The notes beneath the pieces were generated by a model. The model saw only the letters and a list, made by a program, of their open reading frames with translations, made no database searches and was not told where the DNA came from. The position numbers and the translations under genes are program-made. Positions 8,786-19,101 of a DNA stretch of 36,314 bases are shown here, piece after piece. Numbering within the stretch: the stretch's first letter is position 1; the number at the start of each line of letters is the position of its first letter. This DNA is from Mesostigma viride (taxonomy: Eukaryota > Streptophyta > Mesostigmatophyceae > Mesostigmatales > Mesostigmataceae), in contig RPFO01002074.1 in assembly GCA_009746045.1 (NCBI GenBank), positions 1 to 36,314 on the forward strand. Direction: 5' to 3'.

Positions 8786-11700
8786 CCGGACGGCAGGCGG
8801 TACCACCATTCCGTGGCAGCTTGGCCCAGTTTGCTACCGGCTGGCACACGTTTTCAGTGAATTTTGGGCTCCAGATTTAAATGCAACGTGCGGTTTGAGG
8901 CAGGGGAAAACATGCGTGGACGATAGGAATTATAGCACCGGCGGGCTTCAAAGTGCCGGACGGCAGGCGGTACCACCATTCCGTGGCAGCTTGGCCCAGT
9001 TTGCTACCGGCTGGCACACGTTTTCAGTGAATTTTGGGCTCCAGATTTAAATGCAACGTGCGGTTTGAGGCAGGGGAAAACATGCGTGGACGATAGGAAT
9101 TATAGCACCGGCGGGCTTCAAAGTGCCGGACGGCAGGCGGTACCACCATTCCGTGGCAGCTTGGCCCAGTTTGCTACCGGCTGGCACACGTTTTCAGTGA
9201 ATTTTGGGCTCCAGATTTAAATGCAACGTGCGGTTTGAGGCAGGGGAAAACATGCGTGGACGATAGGAATTATAGCACCGGCGGGCTTCAAAGTGCCGGA
9301 CGGCAGGCGGTACCACCATTCCGTGGCAGCTTGGCCCAGTTTGCTACCGGCTGGCACACGTTTTCAGTGAATTTTGGGCTCCAGATTTAAATGCAACGTG
9401 CGGTTTGAGGCAGGGGAAAACATGCGTGGACGATAGGAATTATAGCACCGGCGGGCTTCAAAGTGCCGGACGGCAGGCGGTACCACCATTCCGTGGCAGC
9501 TTGGCCCAGTTTGCTACCGGCTGGCACACGTTTTCAGTGAATTTTGGGCTCCAGATTTAAATGCAACGTGCGGTTTGAGGCAGGGGAAAACATGCGTGGA
9601 CGATAGGAATTATAGCACCGGCGGGCTTCAAAGTGCCGGACGGCAGGCGGTACCACCATTCCGTGGCAGCTTGGCCCAGTTTGCTACCGGCTGGCACACG
9701 TTTTCAGTGAATTTTGGGCTCCAGATTTAAATGCAACGTGCGGTTTGAGGCAGGGGAAAACATGCGTGGACGATAGGAATTATAGCACCGGCGGGCTTCA
9801 AAGTGCCGGACGGCAGGCGGTACCACCATTCCGTGGCAGCTTGGCCCAGTTTGCTACCGGCTGGCACACGTTTTCAGTGAATTTTGGGCTCCAGATTTAA
9901 ATGCAACGTGCGGTTTGAGGCAGGGGAAAACATGCGTGGACGATAGGAATTATAGCACCGGCGGGCTTCAAAGTGCCGGACGGCAGGCGGTACCACCATT
10001 CCGTGGCAGCTTGGCCCAGTTTGCTACCGGCTGGCACACGTTTTCAGTGAATTTTGGGCTCCAGATTTAAATGCAACGTGCGGTTTGAGGCAGGGGAAAA
10101 CATGCGTGGACGATAGGAATTATAGCACCGGCGGGCTTCAAAGTGCCGGACGGCAGGCGGTACCACCATTCCGTGGCAGCTTGGCCCAGTTTGCTACCGG
10201 CTGGCACACGTTTTCAGTGAATTTTGGGCTCCAGATTTAAATGCAACGTGCGGTTTGAGGCAGGGGAAAACATGCGTGGACGATAGGAATTATAGCACCG
10301 GCGGGCTTCAAAGTGCCGGACGGCAGGCGGTACCACCATTCCGTGGCAGCTTGGCCCAGTTTGCTACCGGCTGGCACACGTTTTCAGTGAATTTTGGGCT
10401 CCAGATTTAAATGCAACGTGCGGTTTGAGGCAGGGGAAAACATGCGTGGACGATAGGAATTATAGCACCGGCGGGCTTCAAAGTGCCGGACGGCAGGCGG
10501 TACCACCATTCCGTGGCAGCTTGGCCCAGTTTGCTACCGGCTGGCACACGTTTTCAGTGAATTTTGGGCTCCAGATTTAAATGCAACGTGCGGTTTGAGG
10601 CAGGGGAAAACATGCGTGGACGATAGGAATTATAGCACCGGCGGGCTTCAAAGTGCCGGACGGCAGGCGGTACCACCATTCCGTGGCAGCTTGGCCCAGT
10701 TTGCTACCGGCTGGCACACGTTTTCAGTGAATTTTGGGCTCCAGATTTAAATGCAACGTGCGGTTTGAGGCAGGGGAAAACATGCGTGGACGATAGGAAT
10801 TATAGCACCGGCGGGCTTCAAAGTGCCGGACGGCAGGCGGTACCACCATTCCGTGGCAGCTTGGCCCAGTTTGCTACCGGCTGGCACACGTTTTCAGTGA
10901 ATTTTGGGCTCCAGATTTAAATGCAACGTGCGGTTTGAGGCAGGGGAAAACATGCGTGGACGATAGGAATTATAGCACCGGCGGGCTTCAAAGTGCCGGA
11001 CGGCAGGCGGTACCACCATTCCGTGGCAGCTTGGCCCAGTTTGCTACCGGCTGGCACACGTTTTCAGTGAATTTTGGGCTCCAGATTTAAATGCAACGTG
11101 CGGTTTGAGGCAGGGGAAAACATGCGTGGACGATAGGAATTATAGCACCGGCGGGCTTCAAAGTGCCGGACGGCAGGCGGTACCACCATTCCGTGGCAGC
11201 TTGGCCCAGTTTGCTACCGGCTGGCACACGTTTTCAGTGAATTTTGGGCTCCAGATTTAAATGCAACGTGCGGTTTGAGGCAGGGGAAAACATGCGTGGA
11301 CGATAGGAATTATAGCACCGGCGGGCTTCAAAGTGCCGGACGGCAGGCGGTACCACCATTCCGTGGCAGCTTGGCCCAGTTTGCTACCGGCTGGCACACG
11401 TTTTCAGTGAATTTTGGGCTCCAGATTTAAATGCAACGTGCGGTTTGAGGCAGGGGAAAACATGCGTGGACGATAGGAATTATAGCACCGGCGGGCTTCA
11501 AAGTGCCGGACGGCAGGCGGTACCACCATTCCGTGGCAGCTTGGCCCAGTTTGCTACCGGCTGGCACACGTTTTCAGTGAATTTTGGGCTCCAGATTTAA
11601 ATGCAACGTGCGGTTTGAGGCAGGGGAAAACATGCGTGGACGATAGGAATTATAGCACCGGCGGGCTTCAAAGTGCCGGACGGCAGGCGGTACCACCATT

Positions 11701-12204
11701 CCGTGGCAGCTTGGCCCAGTTTGCTACCGGCTGGCACACGTTTTCAGTGAATTTTGGGCTCCAGATTTAAATGCAACGTGCGGTTTGAGGCAGGGGAAAA
11801 CATGCGTGGACGATAGGAATTATAGCACCGGCGGGCTTCAAAGTGCCGGACGGCAGGCGGTACCACCATTCCGTGGCAGCTTGGCCCAGTTTGCTACCGG
11901 CTGGCACACGTTTTCAGTGAATTTTGGGCTCCAGATTTAAATGCAACGTGCGGTTTGAGGCAGGGGAAAACATGCGTGGACGATAGGAATTATAGCACCG
12001 GCGGGCTTCAAAGTGCCGGACGGCAGGCGGTACCACCATTCCGTGGCAGCTTGGCCCAGTTTGCTACCGGCTGGCACACGTTTTCAGTGAATTTTGGGCT
12101 CCAGATTTAAATGCAACGTGCGGTTTGAGGCAGGGGAAAACATGCGTGGACGATAGGAATTATAGCACCGGCGGGCTTCAAAGTGCCGGACGGCAGGCGG
12201 TACC
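8786..12204. repeat. Satellite array: 20 units of 170 bp, apparently identical
   Basis: The unit begins CCGGACGGCAGGCGGTACCA and ends GCGGGCTTCAAAGTG. Unit anchors recur every 170 bases (8791, 8961, 9131 and so on to 12191). I saw no differences between units where I compared them, and the array ends inside the start of a 21st unit at GGTACC (about 12204). There is no long open frame through the unit. Identity at this level means very recent amplification, strong homogenisation, or an assembler-made array. The array directly abuts the 5' end of the non-LTR element and does not reappear after its 3' end. Confidence 0.97.
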
Positions 12205-12218
12205 GCGACCGCAGCGCG

Positions 12219-12270
12219 TTGGGGGGCTGCCGCCCCCCAAACCCCCCGCGTGGGGGGCTCCGCCCCCCAC
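12219..12270. repeat. Two GC-rich hairpins upstream of the retrotransposon ORF
   Basis: TTGGGGGGC-TGCC-GCCCCCCAA (12219-12240) and GTGGGGGGC-TCC-GCCCCCCAC (12250-12270) are perfect hairpins with tiny loops. They sit 49-100 bases before the ATG at 12319, so in the element's RNA they would form a structured 5' leader. Confidence 0.85.
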
Positions 12271-12318
12271 ACCCCCCGCCCCCCCCCTCGGTGGCTGCCA
12301 CGCCTGCCCTGATTGTTC

Positions 12319-13143
12319 ATGGACGACCCACGACCCCCTTCGCCCAACGGCTCCCCCGCTCCCCGGTTGGCGCCTCGGCGGTCCTCTCGGCTTGCGGCCC
12401 TTCTTGCGGAGGTGGGCGACCCGGCTGCGGGGGGCTCGGGCGCCCCGGTCTCCCCCTCCTTGGTCTGCGAGGTCTGCCGGAGCGGGCACCGCGGGCACCA
12501 CATGTTAGTTTGTGATGCTTGCAATTCCGGGTGGCACTTGCAGTGTCTTACTCCCCGGCTCTACCGGGTCCCGCCGGGCTCCTGGACGTGCCCGCGCTGT
12601 CCCCCCGGCGGGCCCCCGGGCTGCCCTCCCCGCTGGGTGCTCCGGCCCCCTGCCCCGTGTGCCCCCCTGCCGAGGCCCTCGGGGCGGGCCGTGGCCTGCC
12701 CGATGGGGCCGCCGTTGCTCGGGCCCTGGCGCCCTCGGCCCCGGGGCCCCACCCGTCGCCTGGCCCCGCCGACGGGGGCGCGGCGCTGTCGCCTGGGCTG
12801 GCCCGGCCGACCCCCGGCGGGCCTGGCGACCCCGGCGCCCGCCCCCGGCCCCTCGCTCCCCGACGCTCTGGCCTCCCTTCCCCCGGCCGCGGTTGGCCAC
12901 CCAGCCGCCACCCCCGTCCTTGCCGCGTGGGACGGCGGCCCCCGGGCCCACGCGTTCACCTCGTGGCCGCCCTCGCACATTGTCGGCGTGGTGGGCCGCG
13001 CCACCTTTTCTTGGGCGTACTGCCCTTTGTTGCTGGACGCGGTCGGGCTCCAGGCCGCCTTCCCCTCGCTCCCTAGGCCCCCGGCCTTCCTGGCCCTAGT
13101 TGCGCAGGTGCGGGCGACATTTCTTTCCGCCGCCCCCCGGTGA
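12319..13143 (+). CDS. Non-LTR polyprotein, part 1: PHD finger
   Basis: The first ATG in frame is at 12319 (MDDPRPPSPNG). After a proline/arginine-rich leader, about residues 50-95 form a PHD finger with the Cys4-His-Cys3 order: CEVC, CDAC, WHLQC, CPRC. PHD fingers usually read histone H3 tails, so this may tether the element's protein to chromatin. The rest is low-complexity Pro/Ala/Gly sequence of about 70% GC. The frame stops at 13141, just after a C6 run (13133-13138), and the protein continues in another frame from there. Confidence 0.75.
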   Translation: MDDPRPPSPNGSPAPRLAPRRSSRLAALLAEVGDPAAGGSGAPVSPSLVCEVCRSGHRGHHMLVCDACNSGWHLQCLTPRLYRVPPGSWTCPRCPPGGPPGCPPRWVLRPPAPCAPLPRPSGRAVACPMGPPLLGPWRPRPRGPTRRLAPPTGARRCRLGWPGRPPAGLATPAPAPGPSLPDALASLPPAAVGHPAATPVLAAWDGGPRAHAFTSWPPSHIVGVVGRATFSWAYCPLLLDAVGLQAAFPSLPRPPAFLALVAQVRATFLSAAPR

Positions 13144-13710
13144 CGGCCTCGACTCTTTGGGGGTATGTCTTGGAAGGATATCACGCCGGCTGCCGGCTGC
13201 CGTGGCATCTCCCGGCCGCCCGGCAGGAAGAGCTGCTTTCCCTGGACGAGCGGGTGGGTCAGGAGGTGGTCGAGTTCGTCACGGCGGTGGCTCGAGACGC
13301 ACAGGTCTCGGTGCGGGCGGCCTACCTCGCGGGCGGCGCCGACCTGGGCCTCATGTCCCCGCGGCAGCTTCGCCTCTTCTTGGACGCCCAGGCCCCGCCT
13401 CCCGGCCCGGTTGCCAGTGGGGGCTTTCTCATCACCTCCCTCAGCCTGGCGCAGGCCGCCATGCTGCGTGTGGAGTTCGGGGCCCCCATCGCGGTTCAGG
13501 GCGGCCAGGCCATCTTGGTGGACTCGGCCGGGCGCGCCCAGCCCCTAACCGCGGGGACGCCTGTTTCTGCCTTCCTCCACGACATCCTGGAGTTGGCAGG
13601 CATCCCGCACGAATGGCACCCCGCGGCTGACCAACCGGTCGGCATCCTCTCGCGCGCCCAGATTGCCGCTCTCCCGGGTTGCTGGGAGGCCGGCTGGGAC
13701 CCGCCCCCCC
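13140..13710 (+). CDS. Non-LTR polyprotein, part 2: unknown domain
   Basis: Continues from part 1 in a different frame, entered at the C-run before 13140. About 190 aa read like a folded domain (LWGYVLEGYHAGC, EELLSLDERVGQEVVEFV, GAPIAVQGGQAILVD, FLHDILELAGIPHEWHPA). I do not recognise it. A cysteine-protease-like fold of the sort carried by some LINEs is a guess I cannot support from motifs. It ends at the C7 run at 13704-13710, after which this frame loses sense although it stays open to 14396. Confidence 0.55.
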
Positions 13711-14590
13711 TCATGTCCGGTCCCTTCTGGAGGGGGACGACCCCGAGTCGGGCTCCTGTGCCATCTGCCTTGAGCCCTTCCGGCCGGGGGATGGCTTGTG
13801 TCGCCTGCCCGCGTGCGGCCACACATTCCATCAAGCGTGCATCGCGCGCAGCTTGCTCCACTCCGTGCCGCGCTGCCCGTTGTGCCGGGCTGTTGTGCCG
13901 CCCCCTGGGACTGCGCTTCCTCTCGGCCCGCCCCCGGTCTCGCTGGGTCCCCTGCCGGGTCCCCACCGGGCCCCGGGGCCAGCTGCCTCCCCGACCCCTC
14001 GGCCTCCGCCCCCGGCCTCGTTGCCGGGGCCTGGGGTGGTCGCGGGCGCGCTGGCGAGTCCCCCTGGGAGGGGCGCCGGCGTTCTCGATCCCCCTCCGCT
14101 GGGGGTCTCCCCGGTGGGCACTGCCTCCTCCGTGGCCCCGGCGGGCCTGCCGGGCGCTGGTCGGGTCGTGGTGCGCGCGCCTGCCGGCCCGGCTGGGGAG
14201 ACGCCGCAGGCCCCACGTCCTGCCTTTGCTGGCGCCGCTCCCCGCCACTCAGCGCCCGCCGACGGCCTTCACCGGTGTGCCGTGCTGCTTCCCACGGGGT
14301 CCCCGTGTGCGGGTGTGTTCCACAACCGTAACCTCCTCTGCCAGCACCTTCGCGCTGTGCACCCCGATCTCGGCGCGGCGGATCTGCAGGCCATGAGCTG
14401 TTACCGGTGCCCGGAAGCTCACTGCCAGCGGGTGTACTCCATTCACGGGCGCGCTCAGCACGCGCGCGCCTGTGTTGCTCAACGGCCCCTCAACCGGCCA
14501 GCAGTCCCGGCCCCCTCCCCCCTCCCGCCTCGGCTCCCCCGGCTCCCAGCCCCCGCCGCCCGACTACTCGGCCAGTTGGCGTTGGCTTGA
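13704..14590 (+). CDS. Non-LTR polyprotein, part 3: RING-H2 and C2H2-like fingers
   Basis: In the frame entered at the C7 run is a RING-H2 finger: CAIC, C-G-H-TF-H-QAC, CPLC with standard spacing, of the ubiquitin-ligase type. A Pro/Gly-rich linker follows, then two C2H2-like fingers (C...C...LLCQHLRAVH and CPEAHC...HGRAQHARAC), which commonly bind nucleic acid in non-LTR proteins just before the RT. The reading continues in the next frame after C-rich tracts at about 14507-14560. Confidence 0.7.
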
Positions 14591-15319
14591 CACGGTTCCC
14601 TGGGATGCATGCGCCATCAACCCGACGTCTACCCTGACCGACCTCCCCCACCGCGCGCGTAGCCTTTTCGCGCAATGTGCAATCGTTTCTCTCCGGCGCA
14701 TGCACGCCGCTCCGGACGACCCGCTGGGCTTTAAACTGCACATGGTGACCCCCCGCCTGCTCCTCACCCCTCTCGGGCGTGGTGTGCGCGGCCTCCAGGG
14801 TGCGGTTATTGCCCGTTGCCGACGCTTTCTGCAGGGGGACTGGGAGGGGCTGTTTGGCGTGCCGCCCCCGCGCACGGCCCGGCTGTCGGGGGAGGTCAAC
14901 TTCGAGCGGGTGGCCGCCGACGTCATCCGCCTCGTCCGCGAGGGGCAGCTCAGCCGGGCCATGACCCGCTTGGAAATGGCCAAGCTCGCCCCCGCCAATG
15001 CGGCTACCCTGGCGGCCTTGGAGGCTCTTCACCCTGCGGAGCCCGGATTCCAGCTGCCCGTGCCGGACCCCCTGCCGGCCCCCCTCCGGCTGGACCGCGA
15101 CTGCTTCCTGGAGGTGATGCGTGAGGTCCCGCGGGCTTCCTCTACCGGGCCGTCGGGCTGGCGCTACGAGCACTTGGAGGTCCTGGTGGGGCATGGGGGC
15201 GAGGACATTCTCTTTGACACCCTCATTGACCTGGCGGCTGGTCGCGTTCCTCCCGCTGCGCGCGAGTGGTTAGCGGGCGCTCGCCTCCTCGCTCTGCTCA
15301 AGGGTGTCTTGCCCCCCCC
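14472..15319 (+). CDS. Non-LTR polyprotein, part 4: RT N-terminal part
   Basis: This frame carries the N-terminal extension of the reverse transcriptase: a WRWLDTVPWD segment, then the RT-0/1 region with SSTGPSGWRYEHL, a form common in eukaryotic retroelement RTs. It ends at a C8 run at 15312-15319, in the middle of RT motif 1/2, and the domain continues in the next frame with EGKVRPIACGEVLRK. Confidence 0.75.
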
Positions 15320-17476
15320 GAGGGCAAGGTGCGCCCGATCGCCTGCGGTGAGGTGCTCCGCAAGCTCGTGGGCAAAGTGATCTGCCGCCAAAAGGCGCCC
15401 GAGCTCCGTGCCTTTTTCTGCCCGCCCCTCGCAGCGGGTGAGACCTCGGTGGCGGCCCAGCTGGGGGTGACGACTCCAGGCGGGGCGGATATCCTCATCC
15501 ATTCGGTGCAGGCCTACCTCGAGGCCCACCCCACCCACGCTGTCGTCAAGGTCGACTGCCACAACGCGTTCAACAGTCTGTCCCGCGCCAGCATGTTTGC
15601 GGCCGTCATGGAGTCCTTCGAGGACTTGTACGCTTGGACAGCCGTGTGCTACGGCCAGCCCGGCCAACTGGTTCACATCATGGAGGACGGCACTCGCGGC
15701 GGCCTGCTGTCGCGGTCGGGCACCCAGCAAGGGGACCCCCTGGGACCCCTGTACTTTGCCGCCCCCCTCCAGGGTTGCCTCCAAGCGGTCCATGCTGCCC
15801 ACCCGGCGGTCGCTATTCAGGCCTACTTGGATGATATCTACCTTCTGGGCCCTGTGCCGGACACCACCGCGGCTCTGCTGGCACTGCAGACCGCGGTGGC
15901 CGACATCAACCTCCAGTTGACCCTTGCCAAGTGCGCGGTGTACTCGCCCCAAGGTGATTGCTCCGGCTTTCCGCCCCAGCTCTTGGGCCGGGACGAGCGC
16001 CTCCATGGGTTGGATGTCCTCGGCGTTCCGGTTGGCGACCCCGCGTTTGTCATCGATGCTCTGCGGGCCGCCCTCGAGGCACGCACTGAGGTACTGCCCT
16101 TGATTGCGCGCCTTCATGATTCGCAGACCAAGGGTCTGCTTCTGTGGTTTTGCGCTCACCCTCGCGTCGTTCACTGGCTCCGGGGCGCTCTTCCGTCTCA
16201 GGTCCGGCTGGCCGCCGAGGGCCACGACGAACGCATCCAGTCGGCCTTGGCGCAGCTGGTCCCGGGCCCCGACCTCCCGCCACATGCTATTCGCATTGCC
16301 TCCCTGCCTGCACGGATGGGTGGCTGCGGTCTGACTCGTGCCGCCCGGCTGGCCCCAGCAGCCTTTTTGGGCTCCGTCGCTCAGTCGTGGGCGGAAAGCT
16401 GCCGGCTCCTGCCCCTTTTGGCAACGGCAGCGCCTGACCTCCTGGACCCCAGCAGCCCTTTGCCCTTCGTCACCGCCATCCAGGAGGCCTATGCTGAGAT
16501 CCAGCAGGCCTGTTCTCCCGTCCGTGCCGCTCAGGCGGTACAGCGCCACCTCCCTCGCGGCACTCCCTCGGTCGCCTCCGTTCAATCTCCCGCCGCATTC
16601 CCTGCTCGCGTCATCGATAAACACCAGAAAACCTACGCGGGTATTCTGCACACGGCTGATTGGATTGCTCTTTTCGCGGACCTCAACGCCCAGGGACGTG
16701 CGTGGCTGTTCTCGCTTTCCTTGCGGAGTGTGGGCTCGGCGTACCTTCGTGCTCTTCCCATGGCCCCCCCATTCGCCTTGGCTCCCAGCCACTACTCGGT
16801 GGCGCTCCGGCACCAGCTATTTGCCCCGCAGCCTCTTGTTCCGGCCGGGCGGCCTTGTGGTAGCTGTGGGCAGCCGCTGGATCCCACGGGGACTCACTAC
16901 CTTGCCTGCATGGGGGGCCAACAGAATCAGAATTGGTATTTGTATTTGCACACTGTCCTCCTGACGGTGGTGCTCGCCATGATTCGGTCGGTTTTCCCCC
17001 ACGCGAACATCCGGTCCGAGGATGCGGATGGCGCTGCCTTCTATTCCCCCAACCACCGGCCTGACATCGTGGTGCTGGACTTTGAGGGGGGTGGCCGGCA
17101 TCTGCTTATTGACGTTTCGGTGGCGCGGCCCTTGGCTCTTAGCCACGTGGCTGGGGCCTCCCTCACGGCAGGTTACACGGCGGACCGGGCGGAGCGGGCC
17201 AAGCTCCTGGCCTACGGCGACGTCGGGCACCATCGTGTGGTGCCCTTTGTCCTGGAGGAGTTTGGGGCCATGGGGCCCCTGACCTCCGCCTTCTTCAAGG
17301 AGTGTTGCCGGCTCCGGGAGGACCGGCTGGACCTGGAGGGCCAGCGGGCCCCATGGTCGGCGCGGACCTGGACGTCATATTGGCGTCAGCGCTTGTCGGT
17401 GGCGCTGACTCGGGCCATGGCTGACATCATGCTCCGCCGTACGCGGGCTGATTTTGCGGTGCAGCAGGGCTGTTAG
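15320..17476 (+). CDS. Non-LTR polyprotein, part 5: RT core and RLE endonuclease
   Basis: About 718 aa downstream of the C8 run, ending at the stop at 17474. RT motifs appear in order: KVRPIACGE (motif 2), VVKVDCHNAFNSL (A, catalytic Asp), SRSGTQQGDPLGP (B), AYLDDIYLLG (C), LAKCAVYSP (D) and LGVPVG (E). Near the C-terminus is a CCHC knuckle (CGSCGQPLDPTGTHYLAC), followed by a restriction-like endonuclease core: RPDIVVLDFEG, then LLIDVSV, then AERAKLLAY, fitting the PD...D...K pattern. In target-primed reverse transcription the RLE nicks the target and the RT copies the RNA from the nick. All key residues are present, so this part looks functional. Confidence 0.88.
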   Translation, partial: EGKVRPIACGEVLRKLVGKVICRQKAPELRAFFCPPLAAGETSVAAQLGVTTPGGADILIHSVQAYLEAHPTHAVVKVDCHNAFNSLSRASMFAAVMESFEDLYAWTAVCYGQPGQLVHIMEDGTRGGLLSRSGTQQGDPLGPLYFAAPLQGCLQAVHAAHPAVAIQAYLDDIYLLGPVPDTTAALLALQTAVADINLQLTLAKCAVYSPQGDCSGFPPQLLGRDERLHGLDVLGVPVGDPAFVIDALRAALEARTEVLPLIARLHDSQTKGLLLWFCAHPRVVHWLRGALPSQVRLAAEGHDERIQSALAQLVPGPDLPPHAIRIASLPARMGGCGLTRAARLAPAAFLGSVAQSWAESCRLLPLLATAAPDLLDPSSPLPFVTAIQEAYAEIQQACSPVRAAQAVQRHLPRGTPSVASVQSPAAFPARVIDKHQKTYAGILHTADWIALFADLNAQGRAWLFSLSLRSVGSAYLRALPMAPPFALAPSHYSVALRHQLFAPQPLVPAGRPCGSCGQPLDPTGTHYLACMGGQQNQNWYLYLHTVLLTVVLAMIRSVFPHANIRSEDADGAAFYSPNHRPDIVVLDFEGGGRHLLIDVSVARPLALSHVAGASLTAGYTADRAERAKLLAYGDVGHHRVVPFVLEEFGAMGPLTSAFFKECCRLREDRLDLEGQRAPWSARTWTSYWRQRLSVALTRAMADIMLRRTRADFAVQQGC

Positions 17477-18545
17477 GTTCCTCCCGTTAGGCGTTTCCAT
17501 TGGTCTTATCGTCGTATAGCGCTTTGACATGGCTCTGTATATAGGTTTATAGCTGGGCGTTTGCTTTGGTTTGAGTGATTTCACTCTGCTGTAAGTAATT
17601 ATATTTTTATAATATATATTTAAGTCATTCTCCCAGTTATCGGGTTTTTCCTTATGTTGCATGCCTATCTCACCTCCGTAATCTATCATTCTCAATGAAT
17701 ATATATTTAAACGTCATCTCACTCACTTCCCGCTCATCTGCAGCTGCGCAGACCTGCCCCGTACCAACGCTTGCATGCCTTTTCAAATCATCAGCTATAT
17801 TAATGCGGCCTGGACTGACCCTACTTATTAGGGCCCATCAAATTAAATTAAATTAAACTGTGACATATCTCCGTTGGGAGTACATGTGTAGCACATATCC
17901 CTGAGAAGGGGCATATGGCTTTTATTAATCCATTCTGGGCTACTTCCTGCAAGGCCAGCAAGGGTAGGGTGTAAACTACACTTGCTCTGAGTGCGCACAA
18001 AGTGCACCTGCAGTCCTGCACATGCACCACTATGTATTCCAGCACTGAGGGTGCGGACATAGGGGGGAAGCTAGATCATCATGGCAAAACAATAGCTAGG
18101 GCATGGCTTCGAGATCAGCAGAGAGTAGCTGTCTGCATAGGCAAAGCTTGGTTAAATTCTTGATGCATCATCCGTGGAGAGTCCCATTATAGGCGCACAT
18201 GCGCAGAGGCTTGAGCCACATGCTAAGCTAAGCCTGACTAATCTACACTACTGCTGTATTCCCTAGACTGGGGTTGCTTCCTTGCTGGGGTGGCAGGGGG
18301 CGCCTGCCAGGGCTTGTGGTTGACGTGGATGACGTCCCCCCTCCAGTATACTGGTTTTCCCACTGCGCTCTGCCGGAGCTGGAGGTACCGGTCGGCCATA
18401 GCTCCCGTCGCCGCTGTTGCTGTGCCAGGGTCAAGTTATCGTCCAGCATGACAGTAGGAAGTCCCCGAGAGCTTCTTGCAGCATTTAAGAAACGACAGCT
18501 TATCCGCAATATACTTAAAAGTTGAGGAGCAGGGGGGCCTTGCCA
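17477..18545. other. AT-rich 3' flank of the retrotransposon, no gene
   Basis: GC content falls sharply after the stop codon. There are AT-rich tracts at about 17590-17630 and 17690-17712 and an ATTAA-type run at 17840-17857, either of which could be an element tail. Small frames at 17848-18060 and 18243-18525 show no coding character that I trust. Confidence 0.5.
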
Positions 18546-18570
18546 GCCTTACCCCGCGCGCGGGGAAGGC
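18546..18570. repeat. GC-rich palindrome
   Basis: The 14-base core CCCCGCGCGCGGGG is extended by GCCTT/AAGGC arms with one unpaired A. It would form a very stable hairpin. Confidence 0.75.
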
Positions 18571-18616
18571 GGACAGCCGACATCCGCAGCTCACCAGTGA
18601 GTTGCATGGGGGTTAG

Positions 18617-18840
18617 AATTAATTAATTAATTAATAGACACGTGACTGCGTCACGTGAGCATAAGTCCTCAGTGGGAGGGGAACATGGGATGGAATGGAT
18701 GGTGTAAGCTATCTAGGTCCTAGTTACAGGATTGTGAGCACCGCGGCCCGAATCGCTATGAATGCCATACGCGGTCACTGACGCAGAGCCCCCTAAGACT
18801 TGGGGGTGGTCTCCTTCATCACTACTTGCCATCTATCCTG
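18617..18840 (-). repeat. 5'-truncated LINE 3' end with TTAA tail (copy 1)
   Basis: Begins with an AATTAATTAATTAATTAA tail, then TAGACACGTGACTGCGTCACGTG, CAGTGGGAGGGGAACATGGG and so on to CTTGCCATCTATCC. The same sequence is found in opposite orientation at the end of the LINE (21400-21645), so this is a minus-strand, truncated insertion of that family's 3' end. Confidence 0.8.
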
Positions 18841-18858
18841 GGGGTAAGTATGTCGCAC

Positions 18859-18920
18859 TTAATTAATTAATTAATTAATAGACACTTGACTGCGTCACGT
18901 GAGCATAAGTCCTCAGTGGG
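18859..18920 (-). repeat. Very short LINE 3' end (copy 2)
   Basis: TTAA tail, TAGACACTTGACTGCGTCACGTGAGCATAAGTCCTCAGTGGG, then unrelated sequence: about 60 bases of the same 3' end. It lies directly before the decayed LINE body, giving the pair inverted-repeat-like flanks. Confidence 0.75.
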
Positions 18921-19101
18921 CACTTATAAACGCCATGAGAAGAGACTCCGAGTTCTCACCTGCCGGCTGGTCGAAGTGCTTGACGATGATTTTGGCTGCG
19001 CTTGGTGATGTCGGCCTCCTCGCGGAGTTCGAGCATGTGTTGCTCGAGCTGTGCCGCGATGGTGGAGGCACAGCTCGGATAGGGCCGATTACCTGGCATA
19101 A

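Larger units (their letters stand above)
12205..17640 (+). mobile_element. Non-LTR retrotransposon with restriction-like endonuclease
   Basis: About 5.2 kb of very GC-rich coding sequence gives one polyprotein of about 1720 aa if four frame breaks are bridged. The order is PHD finger, unknown domain, RING-H2, C2H2-like fingers, reverse transcriptase, CCHC knuckle, and restriction-like endonuclease (RLE). The RT is of LINE type (YLDD active site), and the C-terminal endonuclease groups it with RLE-encoding rather than only APE-encoding elements. No apurinic endonuclease domain is seen. The 3' untranslated part (from 17477) is abruptly AT-rich, and I cannot fix its end or find a target-site duplication. 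The 5' boundary is the end of the 170-bp array. Confidence 0.8.

Noticed and set aside
8775-9050. 91-codon frame at the start of the 170-bp array
   Set aside because: It is a rotation of the satellite unit in successive frames and has no independent support.
8786-12204. CRISPR-like array
   Set aside because: Units are joined head to tail with no variable spacers; this is a plain tandem satellite in eukaryotic context.
12505-15194. Long minus-strand frames opposite the GC-rich retrotransposon
   Set aside because: High GC leaves few stops; the frames are Gly/Arg/Pro low-complexity shadows of the plus-strand domains.
15164-16813. 549-codon minus-strand frame opposite the RT
   Set aside because: It mirrors the RT coding strand and shows no motif of its own.
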